Part shown: positions 7,926-16,423 of the stretch, in pieces
How the letters are laid out: every line of letters begins with the position of its first letter
Position numbering within the stretch: the first letter of the stretch is position 1
Assembly (NCBI GenBank): GCA_910586315.1
Contig: CAJUIP010000030.1
Location: 7,148 to 42,167, forward strand
Source: an uncultured Lachnospiraceae bacterium
Lineage (GTDB): Bacteria; Bacillota; Clostridia; Lachnospirales; Lachnospiraceae
Reading direction: 5' to 3'
Length of the DNA stretch: 35,020 nt
The notes under the pieces: model-generated
The model's input: only the letters and a program-made list of their open reading frames with translations
What the model was told of the DNA's origin: nothing
Database searches by the model: none
Translations under genes and position numbers: made by a program

Positions 7926-8651
7926 ATGAACTTTAATATGAACCCCAACAACGGGCTGCTCCAGTCAGCAGTAAATGCGCCGGGAATCATCGAAATACCG
8001 GAGAGCTTCCTGAATGAGGCCCAGCAGTTCCAGCAGATTATGATGATGTATTCCTGCGCCATTCGGGAAGTGAAGACAAAGCTTGAGGTCCTTAACGATG
8101 ATCTGGCCATACGAAACCAGAGGAATCCCATCCAGATGATTAAATCCAGGGTAAAAAGACCGCGGAGCATTCTGGAAAAGCTCCAGCGGCGGGGCCATCC
8201 CCTGACTGTGCGGTCCATATCGGAACATCTTTATGACGTGGCGGGAATCCGGGTGATTTGTTCCTTCATTGATGATATTTATGAGGTGGCGGAAATGCTG
8301 GCGCGGCAGGACGACGTGGAGGTCCTGATGGTGAAGGACTATATCCGCTGCCCGAAGGTAAATGGCTACCGAAGCTATCATATGATTATCGAAATTCCCG
8401 TGTTCTTCTCGGACCGTAAGGAGAAAATGCGTGTGGAGGTTCAGATCCGCACCATGGCGATGGATTTCTGGGCCAGCCTGGATCACCAGATGAAATATAA
8501 GAAAAATCTGGACGATTCCGGGGAGATTAGTGAGAATTTAAAGGACTGTGCGGAAATTATTGCCGCTACGGACCGGCAGATGCTGGAAATCCGGCGAAAA
8601 ATTGAGGATCGTGAAATCGGCCCTTCCGCTTTTGCCTTTGACAGGCATTAA
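7926..8651 (+). CDS. Small alarmone synthetase (RelP/RelQ-type GTP pyrophosphokinase)
   Basis: The 241-aa protein contains only a RelA/SpoT synthetase domain, which transfers pyrophosphate from ATP to GTP or GDP to make (p)ppGpp. There is no hydrolase, TGS or ACT domain, and the length fits small alarmone synthetases such as B. subtilis YjbM. Key motifs are the basic 'RSILEKLQRRG' near 78-88, 'YDVAGIRVIC' near 103-112, the 'GYRSYH' substrate motif near 145-150 and 'VEVQIRTMAMDFWASLDH' near 167-184. It is a single gene with its own promoter. Whether it is RelP or RelQ type cannot be decided by eye. Confidence 0.92.
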   Translation: MNFNMNPNNGLLQSAVNAPGIIEIPESFLNEAQQFQQIMMMYSCAIREVKTKLEVLNDDLAIRNQRNPIQMIKSRVKRPRSILEKLQRRGHPLTVRSISEHLYDVAGIRVICSFIDDIYEVAEMLARQDDVEVLMVKDYIRCPKVNGYRSYHMIIEIPVFFSDRKEKMRVEVQIRTMAMDFWASLDHQMKYKKNLDDSGEISENLKDCAEIIAATDRQMLEIRRKIEDREIGPSAFAFDRH

Positions 8652-8691
8652 AATTTGCATCTGCCCAGCGGGGTTGTTCATTTTCCCAAAT

Positions 8692-9414
8692 TTAATACAA
8701 AAAGCAGGACAGGGTTTCAGAAATCTGGAATCCTGTCTTTTCATAAAGCCGAATCGCAGGAAGGTTATCCCCGGATACCTGAAGACGGACGGGCATTCTT
8801 TTTTGAGCGGCCAGGAAGGAGAGGAGCTTGCGAAGAAGTGCAGTCCCGTGGCCCTGATTTCGGAAACGGCTCTGAATTTCAAAATTATAAAGATAATAAT
8901 GGGACGGGTAAACGAGGATTCGGACGGAGCCGAAGGTATCTGCGAATAAAAGGAGAGGGAAACCGGATTCTTCGGTCTCTAAGACCGTAAGCCCGGAAAC
9001 GGGGAAATCTTGGCTTTTTTCCAGGGAAAGGGTCATCATGTGTTCCTTTGAGCAGAATACGGCGCCGATGGCGTCTAAAGTATGTAAGGCATCGGAACTG
9101 TTCCCGTCGGTATAGAAAAAAAGTTCCGCTTCCGGAGGCAGAACAAAAAGGCTCTCCCCCAGCAAGCGTGAAAAGAGGCCCTGCCGGCGGAAAGACGGAT
9201 GGGTAAAGGCAGAACATTCATAAGACAGTTCCCCTTCCCTGATGAACGAAAGAACCGCGCACAGCTTTTCCCCGATCCAGCCTAAAAGAAAAAGCTCCCC
9301 GTCTTCCATGGGGAAGGAAACAGTGAGAGGTTCTTTTTCTTTTACGTCTGCCAGAAGGGATTGAACGGCCTCTTTCTGGGAAGAATCTAAGCATGAGGTA
9401 ATGATGATATCCAT
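8692..9414 (-). CDS. GNAT family N-acetyltransferase (probable tandem GNAT)
   Basis: The 240-aa protein has two GNAT-like halves. The first has 'AFTHPSFRRQGLFSRLL' (about 69-85) as the acetyl-CoA pyrophosphate loop R-x-x-G; the second has 'QSRFRNQGHGTALLRKLL' (about 181-198) with the canonical R-x-x-G-x-G, and 'LYEKTGFQ' near the end. The substrate is unknown. The start at 9414 has AAAGGAGC about 8 bases upstream; an ATG 18 bp further upstream has no ribosome site. It is convergent with the alarmone synthetase and divergent from the CidA/LrgA-like gene. Confidence 0.85.
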   Translation of the reverse strand: MDIIITSCLDSSQKEAVQSLLADVKEKEPLTVSFPMEDGELFLLGWIGEKLCAVLSFIREGELSYECSAFTHPSFRRQGLFSRLLGESLFVLPPEAELFFYTDGNSSDALHTLDAIGAVFCSKEHMMTLSLEKSQDFPVSGLTVLETEESGFPLLLFADTFGSVRILVYPSHYYLYNFEIQSRFRNQGHGTALLRKLLSFLAAQKRMPVRLQVSGDNLPAIRLYEKTGFQISETLSCFLY

Positions 9415-9451
9415 AGTCTGAGCTCCTTTCATTTAAGATTGCTGTACCTAA

Positions 9452-9481
9452 AGTATAGTACAGAAAACGGGTCGGTTTCAA
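9452..9481 (-). promoter_or_regulatory. Promoter of the GNAT gene
   Basis: On the minus strand TTGAAA (complement of 9476-9481) and TATACT (complement of 9452-9457) lie 18 bp apart, about 40 bp before the start codon. Confidence 0.6.
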
Positions 9482-9506
9482 CCGATTTTTTGTGGCTTTT
9501 TTTCTA

Positions 9507-9535
9507 TTGCCGCGAGAGGAATACGGTGCTAAAAT
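9507..9535 (+). promoter_or_regulatory. Possible promoter of the CidA/LrgA-LrgB pair
   Basis: TTGCCG (9507-9512) and TAAAAT (9530-9535) with a 17-bp spacer give a leader of about 100 nt. Moderate match only. Confidence 0.4.
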
Positions 9536-9639
9536 TAGTAACAGTCCGGCATGGCTTATTCACGGCTGCCGTCCGGGGCTTTCACGGCAGGCGGACATGC
9601 CTGCTGATGCGGGCATCAACAAAAAGAGGAGATCAGTTT

Positions 9640-10014
9640 ATGAAGTACCTGAAAGAAATTGCAATCATATTTGGGATTACCATGACGGGGGAGATTTTAA
9701 ATACATTCATACCCCTTCCGATTCCTGCGGGAGTTTACGGACTTTTTATTCTTTTGGGGCTTTTATGCACCAAAGCTGTCCGCCTTTCTGATGTGGCGGC
9801 CACCGGAAACCTGCTTTTGGATCTGATGCCTTTGATGTTCATCCCTGCGGCTGTGGGACTGATCGAAAAATTTGAAGAGCTTAAGGCTATTTTAATACCC
9901 TTTCTTGTAATCACAGTGCTGTCCACCTTCCTTGTTATGACCATCACAGGAAAGGCTGCTGAGGCTGTGCTGAACGGAAAAGAGAAGGCGGGAAAAGAGA
10001 GGGAGGAAAAATAA
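9640..10014 (+). CDS. CidA/LrgA family membrane protein
   Basis: The 124-aa protein has four hydrophobic segments and the family signature 'PIPAGVYGL' near residues 28-36. The family is holin-like and, with LrgB/CidB, has been tied to murein hydrolase control and to pyruvate or glycolate transport. The start at 9640 follows AGAGGA; upstream in-frame codons have no ribosome site. It is followed after one base by the LrgB-type gene, so the two are co-translated. Whether it is LrgA-like or CidA-like cannot be settled here. Confidence 0.88.
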   Translation: MKYLKEIAIIFGITMTGEILNTFIPLPIPAGVYGLFILLGLLCTKAVRLSDVAATGNLLLDLMPLMFIPAAVGLIEKFEELKAILIPFLVITVLSTFLVMTITGKAAEAVLNGKEKAGKEREEK

Positions 10015-10015
10015 T

Positions 10016-10690
10016 ATGTCTTTATATTCTGGAATGTTTATCAGCGTGTCCGCATACCTTATTGGAATATGGCTGAAGAAAAAACTGGGATGGGCAGTTT
10101 TAAATCCTCTGCTGACTGCCATTATCCTGGTAATTGCCTTTTTAAAAGCCACGGGGATTTCTTACAGCGATTATAATGAGGGCGCTTCCCATATCAGCTA
10201 TTTTCTTACCCCGGCCACAGTCTGCCTTGCCATTCCGCTTTACAGGCAGCTTGAGCTTTTGAAGAAAAATTTTGCGGCTGTGATGATTGGAATCACTTCC
10301 GGTGTGGCGGGAAGCATGGTCAGCGTTTTCCTGATGTCACTGGTGTTTAAGCTGGAGCACGTACACTATGTATCCCTTCTCCCGAAATCCATCACCACGG
10401 CCATCGGTATGGGCGTTTCCGAAGAGGCGGGAGGGATTGTGACCATTACCATCGTAAGCATCATTATCACAGGGATCCTGGGGAACATGGCGGCTGAATT
10501 CTGGTTTAAAATCATCGGCGTGAAACATCCCATCGCCAGAGGGCTGGCTTTGGGAACGGCCGCTCATGCCATCGGTACGGCAAAAGCTCTGGAGCTTGGA
10601 GAAGTAGAAGGGGCCATGAGCAGCCTTTCCATAGCTGTGGCCGGGCTTATGACGGTGGTGGCAGTTCCTATGGTATCAGGGCTTATCTAG
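10016..10690 (+). CDS. LrgB/CidB family membrane protein
   Basis: The 224-aa protein has seven to eight hydrophobic segments and family motifs 'FLTPATVCLAIPLYRQ' near 63-78, 'PKSITTAIGM' near 122-131 and 'RGLALGTAAHAIGTAKA' near 174-190. It is the partner of the preceding small membrane protein; the start codon lies one base after that gene's stop, with the ribosome site inside it. The stop codon TAG overlaps the first bases of the inverted-repeat element at 10687-10851, so insertion may have set the present C-terminus. Confidence 0.93.
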   Translation: MSLYSGMFISVSAYLIGIWLKKKLGWAVLNPLLTAIILVIAFLKATGISYSDYNEGASHISYFLTPATVCLAIPLYRQLELLKKNFAAVMIGITSGVAGSMVSVFLMSLVFKLEHVHYVSLLPKSITTAIGMGVSEEAGGIVTITIVSIIITGILGNMAAEFWFKIIGVKHPIARGLALGTAAHAIGTAKALELGEVEGAMSSLSIAVAGLMTVVAVPMVSGLI

Positions 10691-10851
10691 TGTACTGACA
10701 CATTTACATTTCGCCAAATGACTTGCCTGAATTTCCATCTGCTGCGTTGTTGTCGGTCAACGATGCCACCGCATCGCCTCCCTCCTCCGCCTTGCAGACT
10801 GAAAATTCATTCTGCGTCATTTGACTGAAAGTAAATGTGTCAGCACACTAG
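10687..10851. mobile_element. 165-bp MITE-like element with inverted ends
   Basis: The outer 21 bp (10687-10707 and 10831-10851) are inverted copies with one mismatch, both bounded by CTAG. Inverted similarity continues inward: CAAATGAC near 10715 matches GTCATTTG near 10816, and TGAATTT..CTGC matches further in. The whole is one long imperfect palindrome with a CG/CT-rich centre, too short to encode a protein. It resembles a miniature inverted-repeat element or long palindromic repeat. It overlaps the lrgB-type stop codon and ends 20 bp before the pepF start. Confidence 0.7.
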
Positions 10852-10870
10852 TACCCAGAAAGGAGAATCT

Positions 10871-12673
10871 ATGGGCGAAAGACTTAAAAATCGTTCGGAA
10901 ATTGAAGAAAAATATAAATGGAAGTTAGAGGATCTGCTTCCTTCTAAAGAAGCCGCAGAGGCTCTGGCGGATGAAATCGAGGCGGAAATTCCGTCTTACG
11001 GACCGTTTAAAGGCCATCTGGGCCAGTCTGCAGAGGAGCTTCTTAAGTATCTTGTTTTTGACGAAGAGCTGGATCAAAAATTATCCCGGCTGCTCTGCTA
11101 TTCCCAGCAGAAATATGATGAAGATACATCTTTGGGGGAGGCCCAGGCGTTAGTTTCAAGGGCCAGAACTTTAGCCTTAAAGGCCAGGGAAGCTTCTTCT
11201 TTTGCGGTACCGGAGATACTCTCCATTCCGGAAGAAAGAATGAATCAGTTTTTAGAGGAAAAAAGCCTTTCCGGTTACCGCCTGGTGCTTTTAAGACTTA
11301 TGGCCAAACGGGAGCACATGCTTTCAGAGGCTGAGGAAGCTCTGCTGGCAGGAGCGGAGGAAATGGCTGAGACACCGTCATCTGTTTTTTCCTTATTTAA
11401 TAACGCGGACATTAAATTTCCGCCAGTGGAGGATGAAAACGGGCTCTTGACAGAAGTGACTCATGGAAAATACGGGAGCCTTTTGGAAAACCGAAACCGC
11501 TCTGTCAGGGAGGCGGCGTTTCACAGCTATTACAGCGCGTACCGCCAGTTTGCCAATACGGTGGCGGCAGTCTTTGAGGGGAATTTAAAGCAGGCCAGCT
11601 TCTTTGCGAGAACGCGCAGATATTCCTCCACCAGAGATTTTTATCTTTCTGCCAATGAAATTCCGGAAACGGTCTATGATAATCTGATTGAAGCAGTGAA
11701 TAAGCGTCTGCCGTCCCTGCACCGGTATATGGCCCTGAAAAAGAAACGGCTTTCCTTAGACCGTCTTCATATGTTTGACCTTTATGCGCCCATGACACCG
11801 GATTTCGACAAAAAATACACGTATGAGGAAGCGAAACGGCTGATTGCGGACGGACTGAAGCCCCTGGGAGAAGAATATGGAAATATTCTGAAGGACGGAT
11901 TTTCAGGCCGCTGGATTGACGTTTATGAAAACAGGGGAAAGAGGAGCGGCGGCTATTCCATCCACACGTACGGGGTTCATCCCTATGTGCTCATGAGCTA
12001 TGATGATTCCTTAAATTCCGTCCTTACTCTGGCCCATGAAATGGGACACTCTCTTCACTCCTGGTATTCAGCAAAAAACCAGCCTTATACTTATGCGGGA
12101 TACCGGATTTTCGTGGCGGAGGTGGCCTCCACCTGTAATGAGGTGCTGCTTCTTAAAAACCTTATGGAACGGACGGAGGATGAAAGGGAGCGGGAATTTC
12201 TGATTGGGCAGCTTTTGGAGCGGTTCCGGAACACCTTATTCCGTCAGACTTTGTTTGCAGAATTTGAATGGGAAGTTCATAAAATGTGCTGGCAGGGGAT
12301 TCCTTTAACAAAGGATGTGCTTTGCAGGCTGTATCATCAGCTCAATGAAACTTACTATGGACCGGATGTGGAGATCGATTCCGACATCGATTACGAGTGG
12401 GCGCGGATTCCGCATTTTTACAGGCCATTTTACGTGTATCAGTATGCCACCGGATTTGCGGCTGCCACGGCTATCGCCGGGCGGATTCTGGCGGGGGATA
12501 AGGCAGTCCTTGAGGGGTATTTTGAGTTCCTTAAGGGAGGGTGTTCGAAAACGCCGGTGGAGCTTTTGAAGCTATGCGGGCTGGATATGGAAAAACCGGA
12601 TGTGGTCAATGAGGCAATGGATGTGTTTGAAGCGCTTTTGAATGATTTGGACAGTCGCTCAGAGATTATCTGA
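10871..12673 (+). CDS. pepF: Oligoendopeptidase F (M3 family)
   Basis: The 600-aa protein is a cytoplasmic zinc peptidase that cuts short peptides. The zinc site H389-E-M-G-H with 'SLHSW' and the downstream glutamate in 'FVAEVASTCNE' (about 418-428) are M3B hallmarks; 'HFYRPFYVYQYATG' near 516-529 is the substrate-binding tyrosine/histidine segment. Length matches PepF. The start at 10871 follows AAAGGAG; an in-frame GTG/ATG further upstream lies in the inverted-repeat element and is rejected. It is followed 56 bp later by a nitroreductase. Confidence 0.95.
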   Translation: MGERLKNRSEIEEKYKWKLEDLLPSKEAAEALADEIEAEIPSYGPFKGHLGQSAEELLKYLVFDEELDQKLSRLLCYSQQKYDEDTSLGEAQALVSRARTLALKAREASSFAVPEILSIPEERMNQFLEEKSLSGYRLVLLRLMAKREHMLSEAEEALLAGAEEMAETPSSVFSLFNNADIKFPPVEDENGLLTEVTHGKYGSLLENRNRSVREAAFHSYYSAYRQFANTVAAVFEGNLKQASFFARTRRYSSTRDFYLSANEIPETVYDNLIEAVNKRLPSLHRYMALKKKRLSLDRLHMFDLYAPMTPDFDKKYTYEEAKRLIADGLKPLGEEYGNILKDGFSGRWIDVYENRGKRSGGYSIHTYGVHPYVLMSYDDSLNSVLTLAHEMGHSLHSWYSAKNQPYTYAGYRIFVAEVASTCNEVLLLKNLMERTEDEREREFLIGQLLERFRNTLFRQTLFAEFEWEVHKMCWQGIPLTKDVLCRLYHQLNETYYGPDVEIDSDIDYEWARIPHFYRPFYVYQYATGFAAATAIAGRILAGDKAVLEGYFEFLKGGCSKTPVELLKLCGLDMEKPDVVNEAMDVFEALLNDLDSRSEII

Positions 12674-12729
12674 ACGGTTACTGATTAGGAATGCTGCCGG
12701 CAGAAGGCAGCGTCAGGGGAGAGACGGAC

Positions 12730-13497
12730 ATGAGTATCTATGAGGCAATTTTTAACCGGCAATCCGTGAGAAAATTCCGGATGGAGCCGTTGGATGCGGA
12801 AATTTTAGTGCAGCTCAGGAAATTTATTGCGAATATTACGCCTTTGGACGGAGAGAGCAGGCTGGAGCTTGAAATCCACGAGCACTGGAACCGCAGGGAG
12901 AAGATCAGAGGACTGTGGTCCGTGGAGGCGCCCTACTATCTTCTCGTTTACTGTAAAGAGGAGCAGGGCGCCTGCCGCAATGCCGGATATGTGGCGGAAC
13001 AGGCAGTCCTTTATTTAACTTCAAAGGAGGTCGGAAGCTGTTATCTGGGAGAAACCAAGGTGGGAGCGGCTCAGCGGGACGGTCTTAAAAGAATTTTGGT
13101 GATCGGTTTTGGAAAACCAGGAGAAAAGCTTTACCGGGACAGCGAGGGGGCCAGACGCCTCCCCCTTTCCAGCCTCTGTGTGTATAAGGATGAACCGGGA
13201 GAAAATCTGAAGAAGATTTTAAAAGGGGCCAGGCTTGCGCCGTCTTCTTTCAATTCCCAGCCGTGGAGATTTGTGGTTTATACAGACAGACTTTGCGTGT
13301 TTGCAAGAAAAGATATGCTTCCCCGGATGAAAACGCTTGCTGTCATGCGGGATTTCAACATGGGAATCATGCTTTCCCATATTATGCTGGGGGCGGAAGA
13401 ATTCTGGATGAACATGGAAACCGTGGTTGAGGAGCAATTTTTAAAGAAAGCTTATAAGAACGGCGAGTACATTTGTACGATTGTTTTTCACAGTTAA
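12730..13497 (+). CDS. Nitroreductase family protein (putative TM nitroreductase type)
   Basis: The 255-aa protein is an FMN-binding nitroreductase-fold protein. 'IFNRQSVRKFRMEPLD' at 6-21 is the N-terminal FMN phosphate motif and 'GARLAPSSFNSQPWRFVV' near 165-182 a second copy of FMN-contacting sequence. The lengthened form, with an internal repeated half, resembles the single-chain pseudo-dimeric 'putative TM nitroreductase' group rather than the short homodimeric enzymes. The start at 12730 follows GGGGAGAG. The substrate is unknown. The intergenic spacing of 56 bp after pepF allows co-transcription. Confidence 0.82.
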   Translation: MSIYEAIFNRQSVRKFRMEPLDAEILVQLRKFIANITPLDGESRLELEIHEHWNRREKIRGLWSVEAPYYLLVYCKEEQGACRNAGYVAEQAVLYLTSKEVGSCYLGETKVGAAQRDGLKRILVIGFGKPGEKLYRDSEGARRLPLSSLCVYKDEPGENLKKILKGARLAPSSFNSQPWRFVVYTDRLCVFARKDMLPRMKTLAVMRDFNMGIMLSHIMLGAEEFWMNMETVVEEQFLKKAYKNGEYICTIVFHS

Positions 13498-13559
13498 TAA
13501 AAGTCGCATTATTTCTTCCTACCGTGGGAAAATGTGGAATTTTTCCCGGGTTCCGGTTT

Positions 13560-13593
13560 TTGACTTGAAAGGCGCCCTGTCTTATGCTAGAAT
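13560..13593 (+). promoter_or_regulatory. Promoter of the pyrF-pyrK-pyrD operon
   Basis: TTGACT (13560-13565) lies 17 bp before TATGCT (13583-13588); an overlapping extended -10, TG-C-TAGAAT (13585-13593), is also present. The leader is only about 45 nt, leaving no room for a PyrR-type attenuator. Upstream, GGGAAAA (13527-13533) and TTTTCCC flank a loop and could end the preceding transcript. Confidence 0.6.
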
Positions 13594-13645
13594 TTATTAG
13601 AATAAGGAGATATAAGTCAATGGAACTGCATTGAAGGAGGAAACT

Positions 13646-14563
13646 ATGATTAGTCAGCTGGTACAGAAGATTCAGAAAACAAAGGCGCCTATCTGTGTTG
13701 GTCTTGACCCCATGTTAGGGTACATTCCGTCTCATATTGTTCAGAAATCTTTTAAGGAGTTTGGAGAAACATTAGAAGGTGCTGCCGATGCTGTCTGGCA
13801 GTTTAATAAAGAAATTGTTGATAGTACTTATGATTTAATTCCCTCAGTGAAACCTCAGATTGCTATGTATGAGCAGTTTGGCATTGAGGGACTTAAAATA
13901 TATGCACGTACTGTGGAGTACTGTCAGCAGAAGGGCCTTCTTGTAATCGGCGATGTAAAGCGCGGCGACATCGGATCCACATCCTCTGCTTATGCGGTGG
14001 GACATATCGGAAAAATAAAAATAGGAAGCAACGTATGTTCCGGTTTCAATACGGATTTTATCACAATCAATCCTTATCTGGGGACGGACGGCGTGAAGCC
14101 GTTTGTGGATGTGTGCCGGGAAGAGGACAGAGGTTTGTTTGTACTGGTGAAGACCTCCAATCCGTCCAGTGGAGAATTTCAGGACAGGCTTGTTGATGGA
14201 AGACCGCTTTATGAGCTGGTGGCTGAGAAAGTGGTCGAGTGGGGCGCGGGCTGTATGGACGGTACATACAGCAATGTGGGAGCCGTTGTGGGCGCAACGT
14301 ATCCGGAAATGAGTAAGGTTTTGAGAAAACTGATGCCCCATACGTATTTTCTTGTACCAGGCTACGGCGCACAGGGCGGCACGGCTAAGGACCTGGCTCA
14401 CTGCTTTAACGAGGATGGTCTGGGCGCGGTGGTGAATTCCTCCCGCGGAATCATTGCCGCCTACAAGCAGGAAAAATACTCGAAGTTTGGTCCGGAGCAT
14501 TTTGCAGAGGCGTCCAGACAGGCCGTACTTGACATGATTGCCGATATCAACAGCGTATTGTAA
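13646..14563 (+). CDS. pyrF: Orotidine 5'-phosphate decarboxylase (type 2)
   Basis: The 305-aa enzyme converts OMP to UMP, the last step of UMP synthesis. 'CVGLDP' near 17-22, 'KPQIAMYEQFG' near 72-82 and the catalytic 'GDVKRGDIGSTSSAYA' near 100-115 (K-x-x-D pattern) identify the longer type-2 family seen in many Clostridia. 'VPGYGAQGG' and 'NSSRGI' supply the phosphate-binding loops. The start at 13646 follows AAGGAGG. The next gene starts 10 bp after the stop with its ribosome site overlapping it, so this is the first gene of a pyrF-pyrK-pyrD operon. Confidence 0.95.
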   Translation: MISQLVQKIQKTKAPICVGLDPMLGYIPSHIVQKSFKEFGETLEGAADAVWQFNKEIVDSTYDLIPSVKPQIAMYEQFGIEGLKIYARTVEYCQQKGLLVIGDVKRGDIGSTSSAYAVGHIGKIKIGSNVCSGFNTDFITINPYLGTDGVKPFVDVCREEDRGLFVLVKTSNPSSGEFQDRLVDGRPLYELVAEKVVEWGAGCMDGTYSNVGAVVGATYPEMSKVLRKLMPHTYFLVPGYGAQGGTAKDLAHCFNEDGLGAVVNSSRGIIAAYKQEKYSKFGPEHFAEASRQAVLDMIADINSVL

Positions 14564-14573
14564 GGAGGAAACC

Positions 14574-15518
14574 ATGGCACAGAAGAAAGAGAATGTAACG
14601 ATCCACAGCCAGGAGAAGCTTGCCGAAGGAATTTACAGTATGTGGTTACATGCGCCAGAGATGGCAGAGGAAGCAAAGCCGGGCCAGTTCATCGCTGTTT
14701 ACACCAATGACCGCTCGAAACTTCTGCCGAGACCGATCAGTATCTGTGAGACAGATAAGGAAAATGGCAGACTGCGGATTGTGTACAGGATCGCAGGCGC
14801 CGGAACCCTCGAATTTTCCGGATATGGAGCAGGAGATACGTTAAGTATCATGGGTCCCCTGGGAAACGGATTTACGCTGAAAAAGAAGAAGGCGTTTTTA
14901 ATTGGAGGCGGCATCGGGATTCCTCCCATGCTGGAGCTGGCAAAGCATTTGGAATGTGAAAAGTATGCCGTCCTTGGATATCGGGATTCCGCCACGTTTC
15001 TGGCGGACGAAATTGGAAAATACGCCGAAGTGGTGATCGCCTCTGAGGATGGAAGCGTCGGAACAAAGGGAAATGTCATAGATGCCATCCGGGAAAAAGG
15101 GCTGAAGGCCGATGTGATTTATGCCTGCGGTCCCACCCCTATGTTAAAGGCCTTAAAGGCCTATGCGGCGGAGAACGGAATCGAATGCTGGATTTCCCTG
15201 GAAGAAAAAATGGCCTGCGGAATCGGTGCATGCCTTGGCTGCGTCTGCCATACAAAGGAAGTGGACGAGCACAGCAATGTGAGAAACAAGAGGATCTGTA
15301 AAGACGGTCCTGTATTTTTAGCGGATGATGTAGAGCTTTTATCTGCGGATGAGCAGAGGGAGCGGATTGCCGGAGGATGCATGTGCGGCACGGCAGACAG
15401 AGAAAGTAGCGCGGGGGTATCCCCGGATGCCGTGGAGAACACGGCGAACAGAAAAAATACCGCGGGGGTATCCCTGGATGCCTTGAAGAACACGGCGAAT
15501 AGAAGAGAGGAGGATTAA
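14574..15518 (+). CDS. pyrK: Dihydroorotate dehydrogenase electron-transfer subunit PyrK
   Basis: The 314-aa protein is the FAD/[2Fe-2S] partner that passes electrons from dihydroorotate oxidation in PyrD to NAD+. 'RPISI' at 53-57 binds FAD, 'GGGIGIPP' at 111-118 binds the nucleotide, 'CGPTPML' is at 185-191, and Cys215, Cys220, Cys223 and Cys242 bind the iron-sulfur cluster. The usual family length is about 255 aa. Here the chain continues past residue 268 with a tail made of 17-residue tandem repeats (273-289, 290-306, partial 307-314). The start follows AAGGAGG overlapping the pyrF stop. pyrD begins two bases after the stop, with its ribosome site inside the repeat tail. Confidence 0.94.
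   Translation: MAQKKENVTIHSQEKLAEGIYSMWLHAPEMAEEAKPGQFIAVYTNDRSKLLPRPISICETDKENGRLRIVYRIAGAGTLEFSGYGAGDTLSIMGPLGNGFTLKKKKAFLIGGGIGIPPMLELAKHLECEKYAVLGYRDSATFLADEIGKYAEVVIASEDGSVGTKGNVIDAIREKGLKADVIYACGPTPMLKALKAYAAENGIECWISLEEKMACGIGACLGCVCHTKEVDEHSNVRNKRICKDGPVFLADDVELLSADEQRERIAGGCMCGTADRESSAGVSPDAVENTANRKNTAGVSLDALKNTANRREED
15390..15515 (+). repeat. 51-bp in-frame tandem repeat at the end of pyrK
   Basis: Two full 51-bp units (15390-15440 and 15441-15491) and a partial third (15492-15515) encode 17-aa repeats of the form T-A-x-R-x-x-x-A-G-V-S-x-D-A-x-x-N. The unit length is a multiple of three, so copy-number change would keep the frame. Confidence 0.85.
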
Positions 15519-15520
15519 GC

Positions 15521-16423
15521 ATGAATACGAAGGTGAATATAGCCGGAGTGGAGCTTAAAAATCCGGTAATGACCTGTTCCGGTACGTTTGGGTCCGGAAT
15601 GGAATACGGCGAGATGATTGATTTAAACAAGCTGGGTGCGGTTGTGACCAAGGGAATTGCCAATGTCCCGTGGCCGGGAAATCCCACCCCCCGTGTGACG
15701 GAAGTGTATGGCGGGATGTTAAATGCCATCGGACTTCAGGGCCCTGGTGTGGATGTGTTTATAAAACGGGATATTCCGTTTCTGAAACAGTATGACACGA
15801 AGATCATTGTAAATGTGTGCGGAAAGACGAAGGAAGATTATCTGGATGTGGTGGAACGTCTTGGGGAAACGGATGTGGACATGCTGGAAATCAATATTTC
15901 CTGCCCCAACGTAAAGGCGGGAGCGCTGGCCTTCGGTCAGGATCCCAAAGTGGCCGAGGATATTACGGCTTCGATAAAAAAAGCGGCAAAGCAGCCGGTG
16001 ATTATGAAGCTGTCTCCAAACGTGACGGATATTTCTGAAATGGCAAAGGCTGTGGAGGCGGGAGGCGCCGACGCGGTGTCTCTCATCAACACCATCACAG
16101 GAATGAAAATTGATATTTATAAGCGGGCGTTTGCTCTGGCCAACAAAACAGGCGGGATGTCCGGTCCGGCGATTAAACCGGTGGCTGTCCGCATGGTATA
16201 CCAGGCGGCGAACGCCGTAAAAATTCCGGTAATCGGAATGGGGGGCATCATGACGGCGGAGGATGCCATGGAGTTTATTCTGGCAGGCGCCACTGCAGTT
16301 GCCGTCGGTACGGCAAATTTTGTGAATCCGAACGCCACTGTTGAAATTGCGGCGGGAATCGAAGCGTACATGAGAAACTGTCATGTGGAAGATATAAACG
16401 AATTGATCGGCGCAGTAAAGTAA
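15521..16423 (+). CDS. pyrD: Dihydroorotate dehydrogenase, class 1B catalytic subunit
   Basis: The 300-aa FMN enzyme oxidises dihydroorotate to orotate. The catalytic base is Cys128 in 'NISCPNVKAG', as in class 1 enzymes (class 2 has Ser). 'GTFGSG' near 21-26 and 'GMGGI' plus 'GATAVAVGTANF' near 241-266 bind FMN and its phosphate. The adjacent PyrK places it in class 1B (NAD+-dependent). It starts two bases after pyrK with an AGAGGAGG site. It ends the operon; pyrE follows after a 224-bp gap. Confidence 0.96.
   Translation: MNTKVNIAGVELKNPVMTCSGTFGSGMEYGEMIDLNKLGAVVTKGIANVPWPGNPTPRVTEVYGGMLNAIGLQGPGVDVFIKRDIPFLKQYDTKIIVNVCGKTKEDYLDVVERLGETDVDMLEINISCPNVKAGALAFGQDPKVAEDITASIKKAAKQPVIMKLSPNVTDISEMAKAVEAGGADAVSLINTITGMKIDIYKRAFALANKTGGMSGPAIKPVAVRMVYQAANAVKIPVIGMGGIMTAEDAMEFILAGATAVAVGTANFVNPNATVEIAAGIEAYMRNCHVEDINELIGAVK

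Noticed and set aside
13566..13645. PyrR-type attenuator before pyrF
   Set aside because: The leader is only about 45 nt and holds no terminator/antiterminator pair or recognisable PyrR loop.
13844..14575. Long minus-strand frame opposite pyrF
   Set aside because: It is a mirror of the pyrF codon pattern and has no start signals or family likeness.
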